Positions 36,656 to 49,967 of a stretch of DNA of 64,000 nt are shown in pieces. The notes under the pieces were generated by a model that saw only the letters and a list, made by a program, of their open reading frames with translations, searched no databases and was not told the origin of the DNA. Made by a program: the position numbers and the translations under genes. The DNA is from Eonycteris spelaea (lineage: Eukaryota; Chordata; Mammalia; Chiroptera; Pteropodidae). Every line of letters begins with the position of its first letter. Position 1 is the stretch's first letter. Where the stretch lies: positions 4,712,001-4,776,000 of the forward strand of contig PUFA01000105.1 of assembly GCA_003508835.1 (NCBI GenBank). The letters are read 5' to 3'.

Positions 36656-36990
36656 TCCCCCCACCTCTCAGCTTTATCAATATATAATGGACTTACAACA
36701 TTGTGTACATTTAAGGCATATACGTAGTGATTTTGTAAGTGTAGATGCTGCAAAATGATTAGTGCAATAAAGGTAACTCAGCTATTATCTCACATGTTAT
36801 AATTTTGTGTGTTTGTGTGGTGAAAACTATCGAAATCTATTCTTCAGCATCTTTTGAATACACAATTCAGTAATGATGTTAACTATAGTCACCAGGTTGT
36901 ACATCACATCATCAGGACTTATTTTATAAATGGAAGTTCGTACCCTTTGACCACCTCAACCCATAATCCCCATACATGTGAGTTCTACTG
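36656..36990 (-). mobile_element. L1M 3'UTR fragment in antisense
   Basis: The layout from CAATATATAATGGACTTACA (36678) through GCAAAATGATTAGTGCAATA (36750), GTTAACTATAGTCACCAGG (36878) and GTTCGTACCCTTTGACCACC (36935) is that of an old L1 3'UTR read in antisense. In better-preserved copies the outer end begins with a TTGAGATATAATTGACATAC-like block. Confidence 0.6.
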
Positions 36991-37204
36991 ATTTATCAAA
37001 AGAGAAGCGATTGTGAATATGTGCGTAGAACATCCTTTATGTAGTGTTAAGTCATTGCTGTGCAGTATGTCTATAACTAATAGTTATGTGAATATTCTGC
37101 AATTTAAATGTCAGATTAAATGTGAAAACGCATATAAAATTAGCTGAACAGTACACTTTAATAAATTTAAGGTTTTAAATTATAATTAATTCAACACAAC
37201 TCAA

Positions 37205-37400
37205 TTGCAATAAAATAAACAATCAAATTAAAAAGGAACAGCCCTGAGTAGACATTTTTCCAAAACAGACATATGAATGGCCAACAGGTATATAAAAGGT
37301 GCTCAATGCCACAAACCATCAGGAAAATATAAAAAATCAAGGTCAAAATGAGATATCATCTCACACCTGTTAGGGTGACTGGTATCAAAAAATAATAATA
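37205..37400 (+). mobile_element. Old L1 ORF2, left part, split by a younger L1
   Basis: GAGTAGACATTTTTCCAAAA (37247) and ATGAGATATCATCTCACACC (37349) are L1 ORF2 landmarks. At 37400 the sequence breaks off in the ATCAAAAA stretch and resumes at 37846, so this is the left half of one interrupted element. Confidence 0.75.
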
Positions 37401-37845
37401 GGATAAAGAAACTGTGTTACATATATACAATGGAATACTACTCAGCCATAAGAAAAGATGAAATACTGCCATTTGTGACAACATGGATGGACCTTGAGAT
37501 AATCATGCTAATGAAATAAGCCGGACAGAAAAAGTTGAAAATCACATTACTTTTATATGGAATATAAGCCTAAAAGCAATAAACAGGACAAACAAATAAA
37601 GACTCATGGACATGGACACTAGTCTGGTGGTCACCAGAAGGTGGGGGGAAGGTGGGAGAGGGGAGGTAGATGGCATGAAAGGGGTCAAATATGTGGTGAC
37701 AGAAAGAAATCTAACTATGGGTTGTGAACACACAATGCAAAATATATATGCCTTATTGTTAAAGTGTACACCTGAAATTTACTGAATTTCATTAATCAAT
37801 GTCACCATAATAAAATAAATAAATTAATAATAATAATAATAATAA
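37401..37845 (+). mobile_element. Younger 5'-truncated L1 nested in an older L1
   Basis: A 5'-truncated copy with only the last part of ORF2 (ATACAATGGAATACTACTCA at 37426; ATGGATGGACCTTGAGATAA), then the 3'UTR of the family also found in the two 5'-inverted copies (CACTAGTCTGGTGGTCACC at 37618; AATATGTGGTGACAGAAAG). It ends in an A/AATA-rich tail (about 37808-37845). AATAATAATA on the left at 37391-37400 and the ATAA-rich right tail may hide the target-site duplication. Confidence 0.85.
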
Positions 37846-38218
37846 AGGTTAATGAGGATGTGGAAAAAAAGAATGCTGGTGATTGGAACATAAATTGGTA
37901 CAGTCATTATAGAAAATGATATGGAAGTTCCTCACAAAACTCAAAACACAGAACTGCCATATGACCCAGCAATCCATCTTCTGGCTATATATCAAAAGGA
38001 AATAAAATCAAAACCTGGAAGAGATCTCTGCATTCACATGTTCATTTCAAAAGTATTCACAATAGCCAAAATGTGCACCCTACGTGACTGTTGACCACTG
38101 AATGAATAAAGAAATTGTGAATAATATGGAATATTTATTCAGTCTCAAAAAAGAAAGAGGTGCCACCTTTTGCATCAACATAAATGAACCTGGAGGGCAT
38201 TAAGCTAAGTGAAATAAG

Positions 38219-38265
<47 letters not shown>

Positions 38266-38650
38266 CACACATATGCGCATGTGTGCGCATGATTTCACTC
38301 TAAAAATGGAATCTAAAAATGACATAAAAGCAGAGAATAGAATGGTGGCTATCAGGAGAGGGAGGGTGGGAGAAATGGGGAAAGCTGGTCAAAGAGAACA
38401 AAACTTGGTTACATGTGATAAGTCTAGAGATCTAATGCACAGCATAATGACGAGTTAATAATACTGTATTAATCACTGGAAATTTTCTAAGTTAGTAAGT
38501 TTCAGGTGCTTGCATCACAAAAATATGGTAACAGTGTGAGATAATATGTTAATTAGCTTGGCTAGAGCAATTGTTTCACTATGTATATGTTTATTAAACA
38601 TTACAGTTGAATGTCTTCAATATAAACAGTTTTATTTTAAAATAAAATTT
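37846..38650 (+). mobile_element. Old L1, right part (ORF2 end, 3'UTR, tail)
   Basis: Continues the interrupted element: AATGAGGATGTGGAAAAAAA (37851), TGACCCAGCAATCCATCTTC (37962), ATGAACCTGGAGGGCATTAA (38182). The 3'UTR includes AAGTCTAGAGATCTAATGCA (38420) and GATAATATGTTAATTAGCTTG (38541). It ends at the A-rich tail ATTTTAAAATAAAATTTTAAAAA at about 38632-38654. It resembles old L1MA-type elements and is clearly more diverged than the copy inserted in it. A (CA)n microsatellite replaces a short stretch at 38220-38270. Confidence 0.8.
38220..38270. repeat. (CA)n microsatellite inside an L1
   Basis: About 25 CA units with one CG interruption at 38258-38259, followed by ATATGCGCATGTGTGCGCAT. 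It arose where L1 has a CAGACACAGAAAG-like sequence. Alternating purine-pyrimidine sequence continues through the flank, so the tract is Z-DNA prone. Confidence 0.95.
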
Positions 38651-38654
38651 TAAA

Positions 38655-41600
38655 AATCCATGATATCTCTGAATCAATCATCACCAATGAATATTTTTTC
38701 TTGTACAGAATATGAAGGATAATAAAAATAAGGAAGTGAATTGAGAATGCACAGAAATAAACTGATCTGATTTTATTTTAAAAATGCAACAGAAAAGTTT
38801 TTGTAATCTGTTTCAGGAACAACTGTTTGCATGGTAATTTAGAGTAACCGATATTGGAAATGTGTTGAATATGCAAAGTATGATTAGCATGCACGATTCA
38901 GGACATGATCTCCTTAGACTTCCTTTCTGATCAAATGCCCAAAGCCCCATTTTCCTTCCCATTCTTGGTTGCCTTTTTTCCACCACACTCAAAGGAAGCC
39001 CTGGTTTCCCTTTAGTCCTAATTTACCACATATGAGGTTTCTCTTGCTCTTTCAACAACCAATCAATCACATTTCTCTATAAATCTATAGAAATACTGGT
39101 TGAATTTATATTATTTACAGAAGCAGCACCTGTAGCTCTCCTTATACCACGTAATGTATGTTTTGAAAAATGTAAGACTTGATATATTTGCAAAATATAT
39201 GAAACAATAATAACTATTATTAAAAATAAATGTAGTGCCGTTGTTTATAAATTTCTATAGGTTTCTTTTATGTAACGTCCTTTAAAGCCTGCAATATAAA
39301 CTAATTAATTAGAAAAGTATATAGATACCATTTAACTTTTAAATACTGACTTCGATGTGTGATAGTGACTACTTGCATGGCAGTAACACTTCGAGAAGAT
39401 TCCATGCAGCTCAAACCATAAAGTATACATATTAATATACTAAAAAGTCTCAGATAAATTGTCAGTAGTATTTTCTCCTTTTAAACTTACTATTAATGAT
39501 ATTTGCAATTTCTATAGCATGAATAAAACCAATAAAATATAATGTGTTACACTGAACAGACAAAATAATGTGAAAATAACATGTCAGGTACTAAATGGAA
39601 AATGCTAGCACTTATTTCTTCAGATAAATGTGACATTAAGTGTAAAGAAAAAGGTAATCACAACTACCTTCTAAGGTTTTAAAATAAATTTTAATAATAC
39701 AATAGATACGTATAAAGTATTTGAATATAAATTATATATATATGACTATATATTTTTAATTTGCAAAATATCAGCTTATACTAAGAACACTTAAGAAAAC
39801 TGTATAACAAAGCCACATTTAGTAAAATACAAACTAAATTAAAACTAACAAAACACAGTAATAAAAGCCGCTAAATTCTCAGAAGTAATTCTGGCCCATT
39901 TTCTATATATATGTAAGTTTGTTTTTTATTATTATTTTATCTTAGATCTTCATTGTTTTCTATTTACATTTTTTATCTAATCAAAATGGATTTTCAGAAG
40001 TTTTCTCCTATCTTTCCTCTCTCTTCCTGTTATCCCTTTATTCTAATGCATCTCAAGCACAAATTATAAGTATGAAATGTACATTTTTATTTGTCAAATG
40101 CAATATCCTGTGGCTTAAGTAGTAGGCATATTATAAGAGTAAGAAAATTATATATATGTATACATATTTATAATAATTTTCTTTAATTACTGCAAGTGTA
40201 AGAACATTGTATGTGAACATATATGTGCATACATGCAAGTATATATCTAGATATCTAGATAATAGTTGATGATCACACTCTTCTGACTTTACTCATAAGG
40301 ACCTTCAGAGATTATCTCACATATTAGGTGCTAATCTGTTCAACTATTGTGTGTTTGTTATTTTAACCAACTGCTCTTCCATTTCCCAGAAAATTTGTCT
40401 AATGCTGATGTCCTTGCCAAAAACACTTGCTTATACTGCCTCTATGTCTTCTCCTTTTCGGAGCATCTCTTAGCCTTCTGGTCAAGGTCCTTGTTCCATG
40501 TCCCATCATATAGTCCAAAAAGAGTGGGTACAGATTAATATAATAGGGTAAAAAATCTGTCTAATTTGTTTGCCTCTCTTTTAGCATTGAAGTTTCTGCA
40601 TCTTAGAATAACCACTTTTCAGGATTTGAAAAGTCTTGTGTTTTGATGAGTTTGGAAGTTTGGGGGCAAAGTATAGAACCCATGTAACCATCCCCAAAAC
40701 AGGGGCTGAAAGCAAAACTTTTTTTAGTGTTAAATGAATATGACAGAGATAATCGGCCTTTTGTATTCTCTCCTGCTTTTTTCCCTGACCTCTAATCTTG
40801 AAAATGATGATTTGCGGTTCTCAAAAATGGATCATGAGAATTGTTGCTCACTCCGAATTACAAGGCCAAAGGTGCAAAGTGTGTGTTGTAATTGTGAGCG
40901 TTAATATTTCATCTTTGATTTTGCCTATAAACTAACTGGAATGATTTGTATTATGGTAATAGCAGCTTAATTTTTAACATTGAATACATGGTGGCCATTT
41001 TTTTCTAAGAGTTAAAATAAAAACAAATGATTACAATAACAACACCAGATGACTCAGCCATCACCCCCAAAAAAGGACTAAACAACTGTGTTATATTAAT
41101 GGCAGAAGGAAGGGCATATACAACTGAATTAGGGAGGTAAATAAGCAAAACAAAGCATATTGGACAATCTGCAGAACAGAATTGTTACTGTACCTGGTGG
41201 AGCCAAGCATCAGAAACATATTGGGACAGAAACTCACAAATCCAGGATGAGACACATTAGTACTTGTAAGGCAATCAAAAGGTTTTCTTCTCCCCCAAAG
41301 TTATCAATGATCTGTGTAGATAACAGTGGTTGCTGAATTAGAATTAGCTTGGGCATACCACAGGAACCAGTTAAATACTCATCATATTGTTCCTTGGTTT
41401 CTAAGAAACTGGGTAGAGTTACATTTCCTGAATCAGGTTGCAACAAAATGTCCTGTCAGAAACATGACAAACAATAACGGATGTGTTGGACCTTTACAAT
41501 GTAATGTTAATACTAATTCTGAGGATTTTGCCTACAATCATGCTTCTAAAGTTTATCATGGTATTGAATCATAACCAAAAAAAAAAAAAATCCTCATTTT

Positions 41601-41812
41601 GCTTTCACATACTTTGATTTGAAATGGAATTTCAAATAATCTCTTTGATTTCTATAAAAATTGTAATAAAATTGCAAAAAAAAAGAAACAAGATTGTTCT
41701 TGTCCAAATATAATTAGATTTGCCTATCTGTTTGCATGTTTGATAAACAATGCACATGCAACATGTAAACTTTGGCAAATTCTTGTTTAGTCTCTAAACT
41801 TCTTACCAAAAA
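38655..41812. other. Unannotated AT-rich DNA
   Basis: No gene or repeat is recognised with confidence. Short TA-rich patches occur at 39735-39755 and 40150-40260 (including CTAGATATCTAGAT, a short palindrome). The 82-codon frame at 41326-41574 and its minus-strand partner show no known domain. Confidence 0.5.
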
Positions 41813-42134
41813 CAGTGACCCTTGAACAACACAAGCTTGAACAGTGTTGGTCCACCTATATATGAATATGTTTCAATAAATACTGTAACATATTTCCTTT
41901 TTTAGAATTTTTTTAACATTTTCTTTTCTTTAGCTTACTACATTGTAAGAATACAGTATATAAATACATATAGCATACATAATATATGTTAATGGACTAT
42001 TTATGCTTCAGTAAGGCTTCTGGTCAATAGTAGGCTATAATTAGTTAAGTTTTGGGCAAGTCAAGTTATATGCAGATTTTCAAGTGCATAGGAAGTCAGC
42101 ATCCCTAACTCCTGCACTGTTCAAGGCTTAACTG
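41813..42134. mobile_element. MER2-like nonautonomous TcMar-Tigger DNA transposon
   Basis: Terminal inverted repeats face each other: CAGTGACCCTTGAACAACAC at 41813 and TTCAAGGCTTAACTG at 42120-42134. The interior carries the MER2 layout (CTTACTACATTGTAAGAATACAG at 41935; CAGTAAGGCTTCTGGTCAA at 42010). The right flank is TA, the target of Tc1/mariner transposases; the left TA is not preserved. The length of 322 bases is close to full size. It has no transposase and is an ancient relic. Confidence 0.75.
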
Positions 42135-45100
42135 TAAAACGAAAAGATTCTACTTGCTAAACCATCCCGCATACTTTGTATACAATACTGAATAAAGGAG
42201 TGGGGTTTTCTGACTTGTCGATGTTGAGGTTTTCATAATAAACATTTTCTTTACTTTCTCACTCTTCAGTTTCTTAAACTTATAAATGCACTTAATGAGA
42301 TTTCACCTTCATAGAAAAGGAAAGAGATAACCTTCTAAAACATGCCCATACAAGATGGTTATCATTTTGCTGGCCCTAAAGATTTTTAAATGGCCTGCCA
42401 TCAAATCGTATTTTCAAAGTGTGAGAATACAGGATGTCCCTCTCAAATTTAGAGACACATTGAGGATGAGAATGGAGGGAAATACTACCGTAAAACAGAA
42501 ATCTATATGTTATTTCATCAAAGCTGTGTGATGATCTTTGTAGAGGACACATGGGTCTAAAATAAGATTGCGAGGACTGAATTGAGATGTTCACTGTTAT
42601 ATGTAGGTTGTGACAGACATCCTCACAGTGAAAAAATAACCATGTGTTTGGAAATAAGATAGCTTCCAAACTTGGGTGGAAAAAAAAAAAAATCACCAGA
42701 AAAGGGCAGCCAAGTTAAAGAAGACTTTCTTATGTCTTTACTAAAATTAACTCATTTGAAATTTAACTTTAGTTTCACAAATCCAAATTACCTCTGTGCA
42801 TTAAAACAATTTTTTAAATAAGTGGTTGTTTAATTTAAAATGATATCTATGTGCTTCAGAGTGATTAAAAATCATGGACATTTTAGACATGGATAGCCTA
42901 TATATACATTTATAAGTACAAAGTCCCTGATTGACAAATGTTTAGTTTATCAGAACTAGTGGCAGTATAAACGGGTGGACAGTTTTGGAGAACTGAGATG
43001 TAATCTCTAAATGTCTAAAAACTTGCTGTGGTTGCTAAGTAAAAGCCTAATTATTTTATGCTTGTTTTTGTTGTGAGGATATTAATTTTGTGCCACCTCA
43101 TCGAACTGACACCAGAATTGATGTAACAGGCTTCAGAAGAGCAGAGCTGCAAGTCAGAGTAAATTTTACATTGGACTGTGTTTTATGCACCTAAAACTAA
43201 GATTTTCCAATGGCACAGGAACTTCACGGAAGTATTATTAAAAAAGAAAACAGAGTGTAAAAATATCCTACTGTCAAAAACATTTCATTGTTATTTTTCA
43301 ATGAAATACAGGTAGTATCTGTTTAATTAGTCCTAGTATATTTATCTCCTTTTAAAAAGTTCACATTGTGTATCAGATCGATACACAATAATATGGTCTA
43401 TAAAACGGAAATATCCTATATTCTATATGCATTCCTCACTTTAATTTTTAATATATTTTAATTTTGGAGAAATTCTATTATACATTATTTTAATTATTAT
43501 TTTGGTTACATTTAGTTTTAAAAAACATATTAAATCTCTGTCTTAAGGTCAATATTGAGCAGCATTCCTTGCCTTCCCACAGTAAAGACAGGGCTGTTAT
43601 TGACATGCAAGTTCCTACATTCCACCATCCCACTTCTACATCTCACGTCCTACCCTCTTTCTATGCCTCATGGTAGTATTTTTCTGTACTTTCTCCATAA
43701 GTTGACTCTATATCTTAAAATAAATAACGGCAACATCACACTATTATGGTCACATTTAACTTGTCTCATGTGGCACCCATAGGTTGTTTTGAAGATAGTA
43801 CTGATAGCAGTAATGGGGGAAAATGTTAATGTTTTTTGCTTATATTACAATTTTTTGGCCTGTTTGTTTTTATCACGCCTTCATTTTCTTTTCCGCTCCC
43901 TCAGTCAAACATTCTCATTTACTGAATTCATGTATCATCCTTTTCGGAGACTTTCTGTCTCCGTTCTCGTACTAAAACTGTGCTCTCCAACCTATAGTTG
44001 GGCTGTCAACTTTGAGAATTACTTATAACAGCTACTGTTACCTAGATCGTAAGAATTTTTCCCCATGATTGATAGTCTCAGCGTGCCAGAATATATCTTC
44101 AACTAACTTCCCTCACACCTGAGGTGCCAGGATAAGTCCAGCCACCTGAGACCTGCAACTCTGCACCGAAATAGCGGGTTAAAAAAATCATCAGTGTGCT
44201 TGTTTTTATTAATCTTTCTTAAATGTGTATATGTAGCTCACATTTATCTCAATGTTTAATATTAGAAGTGTTTTGGGTCTTTATTTAGAAGTTCAGTGAT
44301 GTCTTTTGTGACCAGAAATATGCGGAGGAGCTGGTTTCATTGTCCTTTAGCTTAAATTGGTTTCCTTGTCTGTCCTTTAGCCTAAAGTCGAGGTTTCCAA
44401 GAACCTATTGATACCTTTAAATAAGGACTTTGCTGCATACAGTGGACCAGAGTGAAAGCCAAATGGAAGAGGAAGAAAATGAGGAGCATATGTAGGCTCC
44501 AAGTAAACCGCGTTTCAAATAGTTTGAATGAGAGATGAACTAGTCCCCAAAGGATACTTTCAATTACTCATTTACAAAATATTAAAATCTTGAGAATACG
44601 TAAAGCTATAAAAACACTTTACAGGAGCTCGAATGCATTAGAATGCAGGGCGTATTCACATGACTGATGCCTCAGAGGCGGTAAGGGATAATAGCCAGAG
44701 ACAAGAATGATTTTAAGTGAATTTTACAAATGGCGCATGTGTGTTTATTGCTATAGTGAGGTGAGATCGGAATATATCAAAACTCAGGTTTCCGTGTTAG
44801 CTATGAAGCAGCATATTATTGGGCAGGGGGTGAGGTGGGAATGAGCCGAAGTTGGGAACTTAAAATGAACCCTTGTAAGATAGCATCTGTAAGTTAGATA
44901 CCATGAAGTCAATTAGAGATCCAGCTAAGCCTGAAAAGAATAAGTTTTAAATAACTATTTGACTTCAGGAAAGATTATTATTAAGAAAATGTGCACATAG
45001 ATTCAATCAGGTGTTCATTGAAACTAGTTCAAATAACTAAAAGTTTCATAATTACATATTTTTTTTCAATGAGCTCCAATATGTAGGTTTAAGTATTTAA

Positions 45101-46927
45101 TTAATTATGACTATAAATTTCTCTGTCCCTTCTTTGATTAGTATCACTTCCACTCCAGGGAAATTGGAATAATCTATAATAAAGAATTGAGCTACAAAAT
45201 TCTAAAGCAAATTAACCTTTGGGGAAAAGTATCATGGCTTCTGTAATTAAAATAATGAGAATTCTAAGAATAATAGTATTTAGGTCTTTTCTCTATAAAA
45301 ACAAATTTATTTGTAGCTAAACAGGTAATCAAAAGGCAAACTGTAATTGTATACTCAGAGATTTCATTCCGTGTGTCTATGCTAAAATACTTTTCTTAAT
45401 AATGATTAGCTTCTGACAAGGGAGAATTTGTCATTTGCCAAAAAATCATTGCCTCTGTAGAATGTCAATATTTAACTTAATTGACTGATTCATATATAAG
45501 TGCAGGAAGGTTTTTAATTGCAATCTGAGAATTTAATTTTTATATCTTACTAAAAATCTTTAAACCTCTTATGACCAAAATTTAAATAATTTTAGAATGT
45601 TTTACTGTTATTTTTAGACATAAAGCATCATCAAACTCTTTAGTGACTGGTATTAGTGGCAACTTTACATTCCAATGATATGTGGATTTAACACTAGTTA
45701 TATCCGTGAGCGTGACCTGGATAAATATGACAGCTACCATGATGAAAAAGATCTTTCTAAACTGGTTTCAGTGAATGTTAACAAGGAAAACACAGGGAAG
45801 AGTTAAGAAAAACACATAATACACTTCTGCTTTTACCTGTCACAAATCGTTTTTGTAAGATAAATAAAGACACTATATAAAGGATATGAAAGTTTAAGGT
45901 AATCATAAAGCAAATTGACAATTATAACGATGACTATGACATAAAGTAAGAAAAGAATATTTTTTGAGGTTTCATAAAGTACTAAAATTTTTGTGTTGGT
46001 AATCACTTTAGCATTTTTTACAATCCTTTTCAGCAGACATGAAATATATGTGTGTGATCAAGTCTCGTTTCTAAAGAATGGAGTGAGTAACAACTAACAC
46101 TATGAATTCTAAATTTCCTGGAGAGTTTCAAAAAAGATGGTTATAAGATCACCCAAAAGGTAGATGTAAACAGACCCAATATGGCGTTGAGAATGAATCC
46201 CCAATTTCCCTGTGTATTCTAGTGGTCACAACCAATTCACTTAGTATTATAGTTACTTAAATACACATTTTAAAACCCAATACCCTTCATGGATACCAGT
46301 GGACACCACGTGTGTGCCTCTTTGAACCAAAATATGCCATTAAACCCAAAATAAGAGCAGATAATGGACAGAATCCCATTCCAGGCAGCTATGCCTACAA
46401 CCTCAGCAAACAGTGTGGAAATGCTTTCTCACCAAACATCTTAAAACCCATTTTATTTTAATAAACAAAAGACTGTCTTTAAAATGTGAAATTTGTCTAT
46501 AATACTTTGCATTTTTCACTTTATGGAGTATAAGTAAGGAGAAAAGATGTTTCTTACTTTTCAAGGCAAAACTTTAAGAGAGAAACTGCAGTGTGGATAA
46601 TCAAAACAATAAAACGATCTGAGTTCCATTAATGGAAGGAGAATAAATGTCTCTTTAAGAACAGTCACGGACGTTCATGTAATGCATAGTGAAAAGAAAA
46701 AATGCTGCCATGAAGAGGTTATTCTTGTACTTTTTTCCCACCTGATCCTTACCTTCTTAGTCTTTTTTGTTTCAACTTCAATCCTTAAAATTAGAGATTT
46801 ATCAGGTAACAAATATATGTGGAGATTGAAGAAAATTTATGTGAACATGAGAGTTGTACCTCTTTATGCTGGACTTCTAAAATCACTATTGTCTATTTGT
46901 TTTCATCACTGCTTGGTATTCTGAATT
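42135..46927. other. Unannotated AT-rich DNA
   Basis: No gene, RNA or clear repeat over 4.8 kb. A moderately GC-rich patch at 43860-44165 (CTGAGGTGCCAGGATAAG, CACCTGAGACCTGCAACTC) and another at 46170-46440 stand out but match nothing I know. The longest frame, 106 codons on the minus strand (42376-42696), has no recognisable domain. Confidence 0.45.
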
Positions 46928-46963
<36 letters not shown>

Positions 46964-46992
46964 ATATAATTATATAAAATATATATATATAT
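46928..46992. repeat. (TA)n-rich tract
   Basis: Three TA runs separated by TATTA, AATTATATAAA and similar breaks. The tract is strongly self-complementary. Confidence 0.9.
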
Positions 46993-49708
46993 TCTTAATT
47001 AAGAAGCTAGGTTGCTCAACTTAAATAAAGTTTCAAGAAAGGGGAAGGAGGCAGAAAAGAGGAAGAATCACTTCTGAGAGGAGATTGAGATTATTGAATT
47101 GGGATTTAGATATATGAGAAGCTTTGGAAAAGATGTATAAATAAAATTGGGTAGAAAAAGAAAAATTGTGTAAAACATTGACATGAATTTTTAATGAAAT
47201 ATCTTTTAGTAATCTTTATAGATAGAGTAAAGAATGTAATGGTATTGTTTTTCTGCAAGCTGCTTTAAAAATAATTCAGCAATTAAGATATTTTCTCCCT
47301 CAAATTTATTATTTTTTTTCTTTAGGCATACATCTTAGATTTTGAAATTTAAGTGTAATATCAACCAATTGATTAAATCTATGCATTGCAAAAATTCAGA
47401 AATCTAAAGTATCTCTCTTAGAAATAGCAGATTGATCATTTTTTCCCACACAATTTAAAAAAAATTTACGTAAAAATTTAGACTTCTCTTTGGGTGATGA
47501 AAAGGTCAATATTTGGGACTATTTAGTATCTCTGCTTGGCTTTGTTAGCCAAGACCAAAACTCTAGGATTTGGGGAGCTGCTCTGGAAATCGTAACAAAG
47601 TTGCTAATAGAATGGGAAAATTGCTATTTGAAACAAGTGATTTTTATTAAACTATGTTCTATGAATTTCATGAATTGGTATATACATATACTACAATGCT
47701 CAGGAAATTGTTTTGATGTTGTGAGTTAGTTTAAAGCACTATATATATTTTATATAATATGATGTCATATATATATGGTGTCACTTAGCTAAGGTCACAG
47801 TACATGCCAAAAGCATGATGTGGTGTATCACATTGGAAGAGCTCAGACAAACTCACCGAGGATCATATTTGGCAACTAGAGTTATAAGAAGAAAAATTAC
47901 TCATCGAATGAAGGAAAAAAAAAAAAAAAGATCCCCTGCTCTCTTGGCATCCTTTGGAGAGGAATGTTTCAGCCAGACCCAGCTGGAAATAACACTGTTC
48001 TCAAGGACAGAAATTTTCCCAAAATATGCTCTATACTTTTTACACAGAGAGTGTTTGAGTCTCCCTAAAAAATGATAAAATAACAGTGTGAGCTTGGGTA
48101 CCAGCTGCTCAGTGGTTGCTCTGATATCACTGGAAAACTTTGCAGGAAGCTTCACAGATTTTCTTCCTGCCTAGTATTAGAAAAGGCTGATTCATTATCC
48201 AGTAGTACAAGAGCACTGTCAGGGTCATTAATCTTTAGAAAATCTTGTTGGTCTTTTTCCAGTCAAGCCTTAGTCTTAATGATCAGGTATATTCCTCTTT
48301 TTCTCAGGAGATATAATTAATTTAATCAAGAATAGAAAGAGAATACTATACTCTTTCATTCACTTCTTTGGGTCAGCAGTGTTCATGATCTATCAATTGA
48401 ATTTTCTACCTCATTAACTATGAATCTTCTTTCGTCCCAGCAGAAAACATTCTGTTACCATATGTGATCTCTAGCAATACAAGAGAATATCTGAGAAACC
48501 ATCTGAAATGTCATCCATGTCCAAGTTGTTTTCATCCTGCTGCCCTTCATCCTATCAATGGAAACCATCCATCTGACTCGTAAGTTCAAAGCAGTTAGGA
48601 AAATAGAAAGGGGTCACTTCACTATTCATCAACTGTTCACCCTCCCAAACTCACAGTTTTCTGGGTTTCTCAAGGCAGAGAATCTGGGTATTGATTGCCT
48701 TTCTTTAGTGGACTTTTCTGCCAGCATTTTTGTTCTCAATGATTACTCTTTTAAAGCCATCAGCAAAGGTCACAATAATCAATTCCAACTTACGTTTTGG
48801 CACATTCACACTGTCAATAGAACAGCAGTCACCATCCAGTCTAAGGAACTTTGCAAGACAGATATCTGGACCGAGGATTAACAGCTGTAATCTTTAGCAG
48901 GTAATCCTCTCTTGGTTAGCACTGTTTCCAATCTCCTCCCTCATTACTTCTAAGAACTACTCTGCTACATTATCCACCATGTCCCATCCGTATGAAATTT
49001 CTACTGCTATGTTTTGTCCTAGCTTCAGTTTTCTAGTTTTCCGGCACCTCTGTTCCACAGAATTAGCCATTGGCAAGCTCCCAGGGATATCATCTCACAT
49101 TAGAGATCATTCTGGAAACTTTACTTAGTCCTATCCAGGTACCTTATATATAATATCCTTCCAGGCCCACTGGCTTCCAAGTGTTTCCCCAGAGACAAGT
49201 CCCTGGGGAGAAAACCTGTGAAGAAATAGGACAATCAAATGGAAACATTCTACCAAAGATATAGTGCTCAACACCCTCAGCTTCGCGAAACTTAGCTTTC
49301 ATGTAATTGCAAACCTGAAGTATTTAGCTGGACTTGGATAACTAAAATAAAATACCAGATATCCCCACTCTCATCTATTTAATTCCCAAAAGGCAAGGAC
49401 TAGTAGGTGGAAGGAAACATTTTCCATATTCTTGATCTAAAATTTTAGAGTTCCATTAAAGAGTTGAGGTTTGGGAATATGATTACTACCTTTCTCTGTA
49501 CAAAAGGAGTATGATATCACAGTGGGACTGCTTTATCTACTTGGCCCACTGACTCCAAGTTATTTTGACACCCATATTGCTTCCTCATCTTATAAATTCT
49601 TTGGAGGCTGAGATGGTTTTGCTCTTGCTCTGGTTGAGGTAAGAAGCGTATCCAATGGCCATTGCTACATGAACCAACTTTATGCCTGCTTCTATAAGAA
49701 AGTGTACA
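46993..49708. other. Unannotated; 47.8-49.7 kb less AT-rich and unexplained
   Basis: The first part is ordinary AT-rich DNA with a small TA patch at 47740-47775. From about 47815 the sequence is richer in GC and CT and carries longer frames: 48558-48881 (+, 107 codons), 47815-48075 (+) and 47901-48155 (-). It also has an A16 run at about 47912. I could not match these frames to a protein family or the DNA to a repeat family. An old retroviral-type or DNA-transposon interior is possible but unproven. Confidence 0.35.
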
Positions 49709-49967
49709 CGGTTGACCCTTTAACAACATGAGTTTGAACCACATGCGTCCCCTTATACGTGGAGTTTTTTTCATAGAATACCTGTATTGTTTTCGATCCC
49801 CAGACGAGAGTCCATGGATGAGGAGGGCTGACTGTATGCATTGATCTACACCGTTTTATAAAGGGTGCTTGAGCATCCATGGATTTTGGTATCCACAGGG
49901 GTTCTGGAACCTATCCTCCATGGGTACCAAGATGACCTAAGTTTTCTGAGAGTTCAAGGGTCCACTG
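49709..49967. mobile_element. Tigger/MER2-like DNA transposon relic
   Basis: The ends are inverted: CGGTTGACCCTTTAACAACA at 49709 and GTTCAAGGGTCCACTG to 49967, the latter followed by TA. The interior has repeats typical of this group (GCATCCATGGATTTTGGTAT at 49873; GGGTTCTGGAACCTATCCTC at 49898). No transposase is encoded. The frames over 49517-49880 and 49865-50086 are chance frames crossing it. Confidence 0.65.

Noticed and set aside
36656..37400. A third twin-primed L1 (antisense 3'UTR followed by sense ORF2)
   Set aside because: About 215 bases of other sequence separate the pieces, and the sense element continues to its own 3'UTR and tail at 38650, so they are separate copies.
42376..42696. 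106-codon open frame on the minus strand
   Set aside because: No domain or context. Its length is within chance expectation for 64 kb in six frames.
48558..48881. 107-codon open frame on the plus strand as a possible gene
   Set aside because: No known domain, no initiation context or exon partners. I keep only the DNA block as unexplained.
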